Shown piece by piece: positions 46,116 through 54,322 of a DNA stretch of 64,000 bases. The notes under the pieces were generated by a model. It had not been told where the DNA came from and did no database searches. It worked only from the letters and a program-made list of their open reading frames with translations. Every line of letters begins with the position of its first letter. The first letter of the stretch is position 1. The position numbers and the translations under genes were made by a program. Source of the stretch: Sphingomonas sp. PP-CE-3G-477 (lineage in GTDB: Bacteria > Pseudomonadota > Alphaproteobacteria > Sphingomonadales > Sphingomonadaceae); assembly GCF_003050745.1 (NCBI RefSeq), contig NZ_QAOF01000003.1:186001-250000 (forward strand). Reading direction: 5' to 3'.

Positions 46116-46730
46116 CTATTTGGTTGGCCACATGAGCATGCTGGTCTCGACGAGCTGCTGGAGTTCGGTGCAGCTCGCGCCAGAGCCAGCCTGGATCGAC
46201 AGCCCCTGCATGATGGCGAAGAGGTAGCGCATCAGCGCGTGCGACTCGAGGCGATCGGGGAACTCGCCCGCGGCCTTGGCTTCGTCGAACCGCTTCATCA
46301 GCGCGGCTTCGGACGACGCGCGGCGCTTGGCGACCTCGGCCTTGATCGGCTCGGCTTCGGCACTGCAGGCGACGCTGCTGATGACGCTCAGGCAGCCCTT
46401 GGGGTCGCACGTGCTCATCTGCATCTGAAGCGCACCCCGGAGCAGGTTTTCCGCTACGGCACGCGCGGTCGGCGCGTCGAGCGCGGACGTCATATAGGCG
46501 AGCTTCTCGCGCTCGTAGAGGTCGAGCGCCTTGTGAAACAGCGCCTCCTTGTTGCCGAACGCGGCGTACAGGCTTGGCTTGGTGATCTTCATCTCGGCGG
46601 TCAGTTCCGCCATCGATGCGCCTTCGTAACCGTTACGCCAGAACACGCGCAACGCACCCGCCAGTGCCTGGTCGAGATCGAACTCGCGGGGGCGGCCCTT
46701 GGGGGCGGTGAGCGTGCAAAGCCTATTCAT
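46116..46730 (-). CDS. TetR/AcrR family repressor of the RND operon
   Basis: A 204-aa TetR regulator. The N-terminal HTH reads ASMAELTAEMKITKPSLYAAFGNKEALF near 38-65, and the C-terminal ligand domain resembles the group with a STCDPKGCLSV loop. It lies upstream of the efflux operon on the same strand. Its own start codon sits inside a copy of the same palindrome found at the pump promoter, so it is probably autorepressed. A TATATA just upstream would make the message nearly leaderless. Confidence 0.92.
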   Translation of the reverse strand: MNRLCTLTAPKGRPREFDLDQALAGALRVFWRNGYEGASMAELTAEMKITKPSLYAAFGNKEALFHKALDLYEREKLAYMTSALDAPTARAVAENLLRGALQMQMSTCDPKGCLSVISSVACSAEAEPIKAEVAKRRASSEAALMKRFDEAKAAGEFPDRLESHALMRYLFAIMQGLSIQAGSGASCTELQQLVETSMLMWPTK

Positions 46731-46742
46731 ACCGTTCGGTAT
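46729..46742. promoter_or_regulatory. TetR autoregulatory operator overlapping the tetR start codon
   Basis: ATACCG-TT-CGGTAT: inverted repeat of 6-bp arms that includes the first base of the ATG (46730). It is the third copy of the TACCGNNCGGTA-type box; the others are at 46025 and 46074. Confidence 0.65.
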
Positions 46743-46794
46743 ATAGTGAGAGCGCGCAAAAGGTCCAGTGACTGGAATATGTTGCCGGGGACGC

Positions 46795-48096
46795 TCACCG
46801 ACCGACCGCGGTGTAGGCGAACCCGGCCTGTTCGACGTCGGCGCGCTGATAGACGTTGCGCAGGTCGACCATCACCGGCCCGGCCATCACGCGCTTCAAC
46901 CGCGCGAGATCGAGCGCGCGATAGGCATCCCATTCGGTCACGATCACGACCGCGTCGGCACCCTCGGCCGCGTCATAGGCGTCGGTGCAGTAGACGAGGT
47001 CGGGCATCATCGCCTTGGCGGGCGCCATGCCTTCGGGATCGTGCGTGCGGACCGTCACGCCGGCGTCCGCGAGCGCGGTCGCGATCGCGAGACTCGGGGC
47101 GTCGCGCATGTCGTCGGTGTTGGGCTTGAACGTCAGGCCGAGCAGCGCGACCGTCTTGCCGCGGGGATTGTCGCCGAGCGCGTGCAGGACTTTACGGCCC
47201 ATCGCGCGCTTGCGGCTGTCGTTCACCTTCACGACGGCTTCGACGATGTGGACCGGCGTGTCGTAATCCTCGGCCGTCTTGAGCAGCGCCAGCGTATCCT
47301 TGGGGAAGCACGAGCCGCCATAGCCCGGCCCGGCGTGGAGGAATTTCTTGCCGATCCGGTTGTCGAGCCCGATCCCGCGCGACACGTCCTGCACGTCGGC
47401 ACCGACCGCTTCGCACAGGTCGGCGATCTCGTTGATGAAGGTGATCTTGGTCGCGAGGAACGCGTTCGCCGCGTATTTGATCAGCTCCGACGTGCGGCGA
47501 CCGACGAACAGGATCGGCGATTCGTTGAGATAGAGCGGACGATAGACGTCGCGCATGACCTGCTTGGCGCGCTCGTCCTCGGTACCGATGACGATGCGGT
47601 CGGGGCGCTTGAAGTCACCGATCGCGGCGCCTTCGCGGAGGAATTCGGGGTTCGAGACGACCGCTACGTCGACGTCCGCACGCTTCTCGCGGAAGATCGC
47701 CTCGACTCGGTCGCCGGTGCCGACGGGGACGGTCGACTTGGTCACGACCACGGTCGGTCCGGTGACCGCGGCGGCGATCTCCTCGGTTGCGGCGAACACG
47801 TAGCTGAGGTCGGCATGGCCATCGCCGCGCCGCGACGGCGTGCCGACCGCGATGAAGATCGCATCGGCACCTGCGACCGCGCTGGCGAGATCGGTGGTGA
47901 AGCTCAGCCGGCCCGCGGCGACGTTCGACGCGACGAGCTGGTCGAGGCCGGGTTCGAAGATCGGCATGCGACCGGCGAGCAGCGCGTCGATCTTCGACTG
48001 GTCCTTGTCGACGCAGATCACGTCATGGCCGAAATCCGAAAAGCAGGCGCCGGACACCAGGCCGACATAGCCAGAACCGATCATCGTGATGCGCAT
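46795..48096 (-). CDS. UDP-glucose 6-dehydrogenase
   Basis: A 433-aa UDP-glucose/GDP-mannose dehydrogenase family enzyme, oxidising UDP-glucose to UDP-glucuronate for exopolysaccharide or lipid sugars. N-terminal Rossmann GSGYVGLVSGACF, then VGTPSRRGDGHADLSYV, the catalytic loop PGYGGSCFPKDTLALL with the nucleophilic Cys, and C-terminal GLTFKPNTDDMRDAPS. The last two are typical of UDP-glucose dehydrogenases (Ugd/RkpK). No polysaccharide cluster is adjacent. Confidence 0.94.
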   Translation of the reverse strand: MRITMIGSGYVGLVSGACFSDFGHDVICVDKDQSKIDALLAGRMPIFEPGLDQLVASNVAAGRLSFTTDLASAVAGADAIFIAVGTPSRRGDGHADLSYVFAATEEIAAAVTGPTVVVTKSTVPVGTGDRVEAIFREKRADVDVAVVSNPEFLREGAAIGDFKRPDRIVIGTEDERAKQVMRDVYRPLYLNESPILFVGRRTSELIKYAANAFLATKITFINEIADLCEAVGADVQDVSRGIGLDNRIGKKFLHAGPGYGGSCFPKDTLALLKTAEDYDTPVHIVEAVVKVNDSRKRAMGRKVLHALGDNPRGKTVALLGLTFKPNTDDMRDAPSLAIATALADAGVTVRTHDPEGMAPAKAMMPDLVYCTDAYDAAEGADAVVIVTEWDAYRALDLARLKRVMAGPVMVDLRNVYQRADVEQAGFAYTAVGR

Positions 48097-48257
48097 GGAC
48101 GTTCCTCGTAAAAGCCGCGCGACCTATCGTGAGTAATGCGCGCGCGTGCAAGCTGGAGAAGACCGACCGGTGTCGTTCGCGCTGTCTGCCCTGATGCTTT
48201 CGACGGTAGGCAACCTGCCACATTGCGCGCATCATTGTTCCGATAACGGAGGCGGAT

Positions 48258-48758
48258 ATGCGGACGACGATGGCAGGCTGGGTGTTGGTGGCGACTGTGA
48301 TGTTCGGTTCCGCGCATAGGGTTGCGGCACAGCAGGCGGCGGCTCCGTCGTGCCCGACTACCGTCGCAGCCGAGTTCGCAGGATGGAGCAAGCCGGCTTC
48401 GGTCGCGCCGGGCGGGGTGCTTCCGATCGGCTCGCTGGGTCGGCTGGCGCTGAAGCCGTCGGCAGGGGTTTCGTTCGAGGTCACGCCGACAAAGGCATCC
48501 GCAGCTGACACGTTTTCCGGCGTGGTCCGGTTCGACGTCGCGAAGGCGGGGACATACCGCGTGGCGCTCGGCGGACCGGCGTGGATCGATGTCGTCCAGT
48601 CGCGCAAGGTGCTGACGTCGACTGCGCACGCGCATGGACCGGTCTGCTCGCCGGTGAAGAAGATGGTCGACTTCGCGTTGCCGGCGGGGCGCTATGCCTT
48701 GCAGCTATCGGGGGCGAAGACGGCCGAACTGTCCGTGTCGATCACGGCGATCCGCTGA
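48258..48758 (+). CDS. Secreted hypothetical protein
   Basis: A 166-aa exported protein with GGAGG before the ATG at 48258. The signal peptide covers about 1-25 (cleavage near VAA-QQA). The mature part is rich in beta strands, with two cysteines (SCPTT and GPVCSPV) able to form a disulfide. Its C-terminal half, GTYRVALGGPAWIDV and PAGRYALQLSG, resembles a small beta-sandwich of the bacterial pre-peptidase C-terminal type. Role unknown. Confidence 0.7.
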   Translation: MRTTMAGWVLVATVMFGSAHRVAAQQAAAPSCPTTVAAEFAGWSKPASVAPGGVLPIGSLGRLALKPSAGVSFEVTPTKASAADTFSGVVRFDVAKAGTYRVALGGPAWIDVVQSRKVLTSTAHAHGPVCSPVKKMVDFALPAGRYALQLSGAKTAELSVSITAIR

Positions 48759-48828
48759 CCGGAGCGGCTGCAACCAAAGCCCGGTATGCCGGTTGAAACC
48801 ACGACCGATAGTGCAACACAGGAGAGAG

Positions 48829-49278
48829 ATGGTGGCGGACGACTTCAAGCAGGCAGTCGATGACGGTGCGAACGCGAGCAAGGCGGCAACCGACCGCGCG
48901 GCGGATGCGGCGAAGGGGGCGGCGGACACGATGCGCGAGAATGCCGGGAAGGCGCGCGATGCGTTCTCGGAGAAGGTCGTCGATCCGGCGCGGCGCGCGG
49001 GCGAGGCGATGAAGGAATCGGGCGGCAAGGTCGCCGAGGGTGGCGCGACGATCGGCAAGGCGATGATCGATCAGGCCGAGCAGAATGCGCGCGAGGCCTT
49101 CGCGGCGATGCGCGAGGCGGCGAGCGCCAGCGACCTGACCCAGGTGATGAAGATCCAGGGCGATTACCTGCGTGAGCAGAGCCAGCGCAGCATGAGCCAG
49201 GCACGCGAGATCGGCGAGCTGATCATGAAGTTCGGCAAGGACGCGGTCGCACCATTGCAGGGCGGCGGAATCAAGTAG
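48829..49278 (+). CDS. Phasin family protein
   Basis: A 149-aa coiled-coil protein that would coat polyhydroxyalkanoate granules. It starts MVADDFKQAVDDGANASKAA with GGAGAG at 4 nt; most of the chain is Ala/Gly-rich amphipathic helix, and the phasin-2 region is recognisable in NAREAFAAMREAASASDLTQVMKIQGDYLREQSQRS (quoted in two halves: up to ASAS and from DLTQ). No PHA synthase gene lies in the window. Apolar helices could also make it a general stress protein. Confidence 0.82.
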   Translation: MVADDFKQAVDDGANASKAATDRAADAAKGAADTMRENAGKARDAFSEKVVDPARRAGEAMKESGGKVAEGGATIGKAMIDQAEQNAREAFAAMREAASASDLTQVMKIQGDYLREQSQRSMSQAREIGELIMKFGKDAVAPLQGGGIK

Positions 49279-49396
49279 GCCGACCGGCCGATACGCTACT
49301 CTTCGTTTCGGGTGGAGCGGCGTACGGACGAGCAAGAACGCCGCCGCTCCGATACGATGACGGAGCGGCGGCGGACCAGCCTCAACTATTTCCGGC

Positions 49397-50395
49397 TTAG
49401 ACGAACAGGCCGACGAGCCAGTACGTGCCAGCGCCGATCAGCCCCGCGGCGGGCAGCGTTAGCGTCCAGGCTACGACGATGTTGCTGGCGACGTTCCAGC
49501 GGACGGCGGATAACCTCCGCGCGGCGCCGACGCCGACGATCGAACCGGTGATGGTGTGCGTCGAAGATACCGGGATGCCCCAGAAGGTCGCCGCGAACAG
49601 CGTGATCGCGCCGCCGGTCTCCGCGCAGAAGCCCTGCGCAGGGGTAAGGCGCGTGATCTTCGAGCCCATCGTGTGGACGATCCGCCAGCCGCCGGACAGC
49701 GTGCCGAGCGCCATTGCCGCTTGGCAGGACAGCACGACCCAGAGCGGCACGTGGAATTCGCCGCCGAGCAGGCCCTGCGAATAGAGCAGCACGGCGATGA
49801 TCCCCATCGTCTTCTGCGCGTCGTTGCCGCCGTGACCGAGCGAGTAGAGCGCGGCGGAAATCAACTGGAGTTTGCGGAAGCGCTTGTCGACGCCGAGCGG
49901 GGTGAGCTTTAGGCTGGTCCAGGCGACGATCAGCACGAGAACGAGCGCGAGCATCAGGCCGATCGCGGGCGAGGCGAAGATCGCGAGGACGGTGGCGATG
50001 ACGCCTTTCCAGACGATAGCGCCGAAGCCGACCTTGGCGATGCCGGCCCCCAGGAGCCCGCCGATCAGCGCGTGGCTGCTGCTCGACGGGATGCCGAGCA
50101 CCCAGGTGATGACGTTCCACGCGATCGCGCCCATCAACGCGGCGAAGATCACCTGCGCGTCGATGACGTGCGCCTGGACTATGCCGGTGCCGACGGTCTG
50201 CGCGACGTGGAGGCCGAAGACGGCGAACGCGATGAAGTTGAAGAATGCGGCCCAGAGGACGGCGTATTGGGGTTTCAGGACGCGGGTCGAGACGACGGTG
50301 GCGATCGAGTTCGCCGCGTCGTGGAGGCCGTTCAGGAAGTCGAACAGCAGCGCGATGCCGATGAGGCCGATTAGGAGGGGGAGGGAGAGGATCAT
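49397..50395 (-). CDS. Low-affinity inorganic phosphate transporter Pit family
   Basis: A 332-aa PiT (PF01384) transporter with about 10 helices. The duplicated signature appears as FDFLNGLHDAANSIATVVSTR at the N-terminus (split here as FDFLNGLHDAANS and IATVVSTR) and SLGHGGNDAQKTMGI later, both binding phosphate with a metal ion. Upstream on the same strand lies DUF47, its usual accessory partner. A twin family B repeat separates the two. Direction and motifs leave little doubt. Confidence 0.93.
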   Translation of the reverse strand: MILSLPLLIGLIGIALLFDFLNGLHDAANSIATVVSTRVLKPQYAVLWAAFFNFIAFAVFGLHVAQTVGTGIVQAHVIDAQVIFAALMGAIAWNVITWVLGIPSSSSHALIGGLLGAGIAKVGFGAIVWKGVIATVLAIFASPAIGLMLALVLVLIVAWTSLKLTPLGVDKRFRKLQLISAALYSLGHGGNDAQKTMGIIAVLLYSQGLLGGEFHVPLWVVLSCQAAMALGTLSGGWRIVHTMGSKITRLTPAQGFCAETGGAITLFAATFWGIPVSSTHTITGSIVGVGAARRLSAVRWNVASNIVVAWTLTLPAAGLIGAGTYWLVGLFV

Positions 50396-50423
50396 GCGGT
50401 TGCCGCCCTATCCGCTACCGCTT

Positions 50424-50530
50424 CACCCCCCCGGCGAAGGCCGGGGTCCAATTGGAAAGGTTGCAGCAACGGAACGCCGCCCTCAGTTATTGCCGTCCCC
50501 CAACTGGGCCCCGGCCTTCGCCGGGGGGGA
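50424..50530. repeat. Twin palindromic repeat, family B
   Basis: CCCCCCGGCGAAGGCCGGGG plus TCCAATTGG and the inverted partner CCAACTGGGCCCCGGC; about 40-nt linker. Lies between DUF47 and the phosphate transporter gene. Confidence 0.85.
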
Positions 50531-50551
50531 GCACTTGCAGGGGAGCCGACT

Positions 50552-51199
50552 TCAAGCATGGTCGATGACCAGCCCCTGGATCTCGTTCGCGACGTCCTCG
50601 AAGCGGTCGACGATCTTTTCCAGGCTGCTGTAGATTTCGCGGTTGATGATGAAAGTCATCGGGTCCGCACTGATCTTCGAGGCCTGGAACAGCGCGCGCA
50701 GGCCCGTATCGTGGATGTCGTCGGCATGCCCCTCGATCTGGATCAGCCGCGCGGTCAGGTCATGCAGCCGCCCCGCATTGGTGCCGAGGGATCGCAGCAG
50801 CGGGATCGCCTCCGCGGTGATCCGCGCGGCCTCGACGATAATGCCGGCCATGTCGCGCATCTCGGGCGAGAATTCGGTGACCTCGTACAGCGCGATCGCG
50901 TTGGCGGTGCCGTTCATCTGGTCGATCGCGTCGTCCATCACGCCGATCAGGTCGGTGATCGCGCTGCGGTCGAACGGCGTCACGAACACGCGGCGGACGT
51001 CCTGCAACACCTCGCGCGTGATATCGTCGGCCTCGTGCTCGCGCTTGACGATCTCGGCGATCTGACCCTCGATCGAGCCTTCGCCGTGGAGCAGCCGTGC
51101 AAGCGCATCGGCACCGGCGACCAACGTCGCGGCATGCGCGTCGAACAGTTCGAAGAACCGTCCCTGCTTCGGCATCAGCGACTGGAACCAGCCCAGCAT
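50552..51199 (-). CDS. DUF47 (PhoU-like) phosphate transport regulator, internal start
   Basis: A 215-aa PhoU-like helical bundle normally encoded beside Pit transporters. It begins MLGWFQSLMPKQGRFFELF, the typical family start. Conserved metal-binding parts are KREHEADDITREVL and QIEGHADDIHDTGL. The ATG at 51199 has a strong AAGGAG 7 nt upstream, so a separate DUF47 protein is likely made even though the frame is continuous with an upstream NUDIX domain (see the longer entry). Family members modulate Pit activity. Confidence 0.88.
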   Translation of the reverse strand: MLGWFQSLMPKQGRFFELFDAHAATLVAGADALARLLHGEGSIEGQIAEIVKREHEADDITREVLQDVRRVFVTPFDRSAITDLIGVMDDAIDQMNGTANAIALYEVTEFSPEMRDMAGIIVEAARITAEAIPLLRSLGTNAGRLHDLTARLIQIEGHADDIHDTGLRALFQASKISADPMTFIINREIYSSLEKIVDRFEDVANEIQGLVIDHA

Positions 51200-51616
51200 C
51201 GGAATTCTCCTTTTCGCACTCGTGCGTACGACGGGTAAGATACGTTGCGCGAACGACGCCGGGATCGGCGGCTCGCGGAAGGCGGCGATAAGCGCCTTCA
51301 GGCCGGGCTCATTGACAGCGTCTGCGGCGCGATCAAGCGTAAACCAGCGGGTGTCGCGCTGATGACGCTCGGGCCAGTCGTCGACCTGCTCGACGAATGC
51401 TAGCGGAAACACGGTGACGATCATGTCGCGGTAACGGCCGGTGCGGCGGCGTTTTCGGTACGCGAATTGCCCGACCGGAGACGGGCAGGGGATGCCGCGG
51501 ATGCCGGCTTCCTCATAGGCCTCCTGTGCGGCGGCCTCGTGGCTGGCGAGACCCACGATGGGGTTTCCCTTGGGGATCACCCAGCGACCGGTATCGCGCG
51601 ACGTGATCAACATCAC
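50552..51616 (-). CDS. NUDIX hydrolase - DUF47 continuous reading frame
   Basis: One uninterrupted frame of 354 codons from GTG at 51616. Residues 1-130 form a NUDIX domain: TGRWVIPKGNPIVG, box core QEAYEEAGI, FAYRKRRRTGRYRDMIVTVF and WFTLDRAADAV, resembling diphosphoinositol polyphosphate-type hydrolases. DUF47 starts at residue 140 with no stop between. Normally these are two genes. Upstream of the GTG the frame stays open 22 more codons. The best ribosome binding site, AAGGA, lies 8 nt before an ATC codon (51670), suggesting an ATG lost or a rare AUC start. Whether a fused protein exists is undecided. Confidence 0.6.
   Translation of the reverse strand: MMLITSRDTGRWVIPKGNPIVGLASHEAAAQEAYEEAGIRGIPCPSPVGQFAYRKRRRTGRYRDMIVTVFPLAFVEQVDDWPERHQRDTRWFTLDRAADAVNEPGLKALIAAFREPPIPASFAQRILPVVRTSAKRRIPMLGWFQSLMPKQGRFFELFDAHAATLVAGADALARLLHGEGSIEGQIAEIVKREHEADDITREVLQDVRRVFVTPFDRSAITDLIGVMDDAIDQMNGTANAIALYEVTEFSPEMRDMAGIIVEAARITAEAIPLLRSLGTNAGRLHDLTARLIQIEGHADDIHDTGLRALFQASKISADPMTFIINREIYSSLEKIVDRFEDVANEIQGLVIDHA
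51207..51212 (-). promoter_or_regulatory. Internal ribosome binding site for DUF47
   Basis: AAGGAG 7 nt before the ATG at 51199, within the NUDIX-DUF47 frame (codes for KRR). Its strength implies independent translation of DUF47. Confidence 0.8.
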
Positions 51617-51840
51617 GCGCGCATGTCCGGCCTCGTCGATGACATAGGGAAGTGCGCCGATCTGCTCGATGGTCAGGGTCCTTGCGCCCGCAGAAACGCG
51701 GGGAAAACGACGAGCTTATACCCGGTTTTTACGCAAGGATAGCGGCGCGGCGGAGAGTTTTCGGACCGTTACCGCGGGGCCATTTCTGTCCCATTGCCGG
51801 ACGCCGCCCCCTTAACCACTTTTGCCACTGGTCGAATTGG

Positions 51841-51855
51841 TAAACGCGGCGTTAA
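51841..51855 (-). promoter_or_regulatory. Possible CtrA-type box
   Basis: On the minus strand TTAA-N7-TTTA, one mismatch from the alphaproteobacterial CtrA consensus TTAA-N7-TTAA, 10 nt before the small membrane protein gene. One such match may arise by chance. Confidence 0.25.
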
Positions 51856-51865
51856 CGTTTGCATC

Positions 51866-52030
51866 ATGACCAGACGCCTAGTCCTCACCAACGAAGCCGC
51901 CCGCCACCCGCTGCGCCGTTCGCTGCCGCCGCCGGTGATCGCGAGCACGAAGAACGACGATCAGGACGTGAAGCTCTTCCTGTTGAGCTTTGCCGCGTTT
52001 TTCACGTGCTTCTACAGCTTCATTTTCTGA
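51866..52030 (+). CDS. Small membrane protein (54 aa)
   Basis: Starts MTRRLVLTNEAARHPLRRSL, followed by a flexible Pro-rich link and one C-terminal helix (VKLFLLSFAAFFTCFYSFIF) long enough to span the membrane. The positive-inside rule puts the N-terminus in the cytoplasm. Small proteins with this tail-anchored form recur in sphingomonads. No function known. Confidence 0.65.
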   Translation: MTRRLVLTNEAARHPLRRSLPPPVIASTKNDDQDVKLFLLSFAAFFTCFYSFIF

Positions 52031-52040
52031 GAGCGCCCGG

Positions 52041-52070
52041 CGTAATCCTCCCCTTGGCGGGGTAGGAGAC
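52041..52070. repeat. Half copy of palindromic repeat family D
   Basis: AATCCTCCCCTTGGCGGGGTAGGA between two convergent genes: a single diverged unit of family D. Another lies near 62781-62808. Confidence 0.6.
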
Positions 52071-53396
52071 TTAACCTCGAAGCGTCGGCAAACACCCGAT
52101 CGCGTCGTCATCGCAGGCCCGGTGCAGCTTTTGCGCGAGCCATGCCGAGACGAGGCACATCGCCGCGACGAGGAACAGCATGTCCTCGGGCGTCACACCC
52201 ATCGCGGTGATGCCGATGACGAGGATCGAGCCGATCGTCATCGCGCCCGAATTGACGACGTTGTTCGCCGCCACGGTTCGCGCGGTCTGGTCCTTCTCGA
52301 CGGTCGTGGTCAGGAACGCGTAGAGCGGCACGACGAACATCCCGCCGGTGATCGCGATCGCCAGCAGCGTTGCCAGCACGGGGATTGCTCCGGGCTGATG
52401 GATGAAGCCGGCCCAGTCGTAATAATGTCCTGGAGCCGCGGGCGTCCAGTTGCGCGCCAGGAACGAGAACAGTACGACAAACCCTCCCATCGCGATCACC
52501 GACGCGGGCGAGAACTTCGCCGAGATGCGTCCACGCAGCATCGAGTTGATCACGACGGAACCGATCGCCACCCCGACCGAGAACACCGCGATCACGAAGC
52601 TCGCGACTCGCTCGTCGGCGGTCAGCACGTTTTTCACCAGCGGCGGGAAGACGATGATCAGCACCGCGCCGATCGTCCAGAAGAAGCTGATCGCGACGAT
52701 CGCGAGGAACAGGCGGGGGATATGCAGCGTCGCGCTGATCAGCCGCCACGAGGCGGTGAACGGGTTGTAGTCGAGCTTGAGCGGCGGGCCTTCGCGCGGT
52801 GCGGGAGGCACCTGCCGGCCGGAGAACCAGCCGATCACGGCAACGATCAACACGCTGGCAGCCGCACCCTCGATCGGGATCCAGCCTGCCGTCACCGTGC
52901 CGAGCAGGATCGCGAGATACGTCCCGGCTTCCACGAGGCCCGTGCCACCGAGCACATCACACGGTTTCAGATGCTGCGGCAGGATCGCGTATTTGATCGG
53001 CCCGAAGAACGTCGAATGCACGCCGAGACACAGCACCGCGCCGAGCATCAGCCCGATTCCCAGCGACGGATGCCCTGCGCGTGCGACCATCAGGCCAGTC
53101 GCGCCGAGCAGCATGATGCCGATCTCGACCGTCTTCACGATCCGGATGATCCGCGCCTTGTCGTGACTGTCCGCCAATTGCCCGGCGAGCGCGGACATCA
53201 GGAAGAACGGCAGGATGCCGAGTCCCGTCGCCAGCGCGTTGAAATTGGCCTCCATCTTCGGATCGTTGAAGACGGCATAGGTCGCGAACAGGACCATCGA
53301 GGTCTTGAACAGATTATCGTTGAACGCGCCGAGAAACTGCGTGGTGAACAGGGGCAGGAAGCGACGTTGCTTCAGCAACCCGAGGGCATTGAGCAT
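52071..53396 (-). CDS. LplT-like MFS transporter
   Basis: A 441-aa MFS carrier of about 12 helices. The N-terminus (FLPLFTTQFLGAFNDNLFKTS) and STFFGPIKYAILPQHL are hallmarks of the lysophospholipid transporter group LplT, in which the carrier is often fused to the Aas acyltransferase; here no acyltransferase is attached or adjacent. It would flip lysophosphatidylethanolamine inward for reacylation. A plain drug-type role cannot be excluded. The neighbour pgsA, also a phospholipid gene, is divergent. Confidence 0.82.
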   Translation of the reverse strand: MLNALGLLKQRRFLPLFTTQFLGAFNDNLFKTSMVLFATYAVFNDPKMEANFNALATGLGILPFFLMSALAGQLADSHDKARIIRIVKTVEIGIMLLGATGLMVARAGHPSLGIGLMLGAVLCLGVHSTFFGPIKYAILPQHLKPCDVLGGTGLVEAGTYLAILLGTVTAGWIPIEGAAASVLIVAVIGWFSGRQVPPAPREGPPLKLDYNPFTASWRLISATLHIPRLFLAIVAISFFWTIGAVLIIVFPPLVKNVLTADERVASFVIAVFSVGVAIGSVVINSMLRGRISAKFSPASVIAMGGFVVLFSFLARNWTPAAPGHYYDWAGFIHQPGAIPVLATLLAIAITGGMFVVPLYAFLTTTVEKDQTARTVAANNVVNSGAMTIGSILVIGITAMGVTPEDMLFLVAAMCLVSAWLAQKLHRACDDDAIGCLPTLRG

Positions 53397-53510
53397 GACG
53401 GGAAATAGCCCTGATCGTTGCGGTAATGTGTCGAACCCTTAGCCGAGCGTCATCCGCACGCCAACGTTAAACCGGTTTCGCCCCGCGACCGACCGGTATA
53501 GGGGTGGTGG

Positions 53511-54062
53511 GTGCTGAGCTTGCCTAACCTCCTGACATTGTCGCGGATCGTCGCGGTACCCCTACTGGTCTGGTTCCTGTGGTGGCCCGACTGGGAGGCG
53601 GGCTACGGCATCGCCTTCGTACTGTACTGCCTGATGGGCATCACCGATTATTTCGACGGCTATCTCGCGCGGTCGAGCGGCGCGGTGTCGCGATTGGGGA
53701 TTTTTCTCGATCCGATCGCGGACAAGATCATGGTCGCCGCGGTGATCCTGATCCTGGTCGGCACGCGCGATATCGCCGGCATCCACGTCATCGCCGCGCT
53801 GGTGATCCTGCTGCGTGAGATCGCGGTGTCGGGCCTGCGCGAGTTCCTGGCGCAGGTGCAGGTTTCGGTGCCGGTATCGCAGCTCGCCAAGTGGAAGACG
53901 ACGCTGCAGCTCGTGTCGCTCGGCGGGATCATCCTTGGCGGATCGGTGCCCGAGATGGTCTGGGTGCACACCGTCGGCATCGTCGCGCTGTGGGGTGCGG
54001 CCGTCCTTACGTTGCTGACCGGGTGGGATTATCTCCGTGTCGGCCTGAAGCACATGGACTGA
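53511..54062 (+). CDS. pgsA: CDP-diacylglycerol-glycerol-3-phosphate 3-phosphatidyltransferase
   Basis: A 183-aa integral membrane enzyme that makes phosphatidylglycerol phosphate. The CDP-alcohol phosphotransferase motif DX2DGX2ARX8GX3DX3D reads DYFDGYLARSSGAVSRLG then IFLDPIAD. N-terminal SLPNLLTLSRIVAVPLL is typical of PgsA. It starts with GTG at 53511. moaD follows 2 nt after the stop, so pgsA-moaD-moaE look like one operon, a combination common in alphaproteobacteria. Confidence 0.93.
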   Translation: MLSLPNLLTLSRIVAVPLLVWFLWWPDWEAGYGIAFVLYCLMGITDYFDGYLARSSGAVSRLGIFLDPIADKIMVAAVILILVGTRDIAGIHVIAALVILLREIAVSGLREFLAQVQVSVPVSQLAKWKTTLQLVSLGGIILGGSVPEMVWVHTVGIVALWGAAVLTLLTGWDYLRVGLKHMD

Positions 54063-54064
54063 AC

Positions 54065-54322
54065 ATGACGATACGGATGGTGTATTTCGCCTGGGTGCGC
54101 GAGCGCATCGGCACGGGTGAAGAGTCGGTCGAGCCGCCGGCAAGCGTCGTGACGGTGGCGGATCTGGTCGACTGGCTGGCGGAGACGAGCCCGGCGCATG
54201 CGGGGGCTTTCGAGAACCGTTCGCGATTGCGTGCTGCGATCGATCAGGATTTCGTGCCGCTCGATACGCCGATCGGTCGTGCGCAGGAGATCGCGATCTT
54301 CCCACCGGTGACTGGCGGATGA
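54065..54322 (+). CDS. moaD: Molybdopterin synthase sulfur carrier subunit MoaD
   Basis: An 85-aa ubiquitin-fold protein ending in the diagnostic VTGG; the terminal Gly is thiocarboxylated and donates sulfur to molybdopterin precursor Z. The ATG at 54065 lies 2 nt after the pgsA stop, and the end overlaps moaE by ATGA. Confidence 0.93.
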   Translation: MTIRMVYFAWVRERIGTGEESVEPPASVVTVADLVDWLAETSPAHAGAFENRSRLRAAIDQDFVPLDTPIGRAQEIAIFPPVTGG

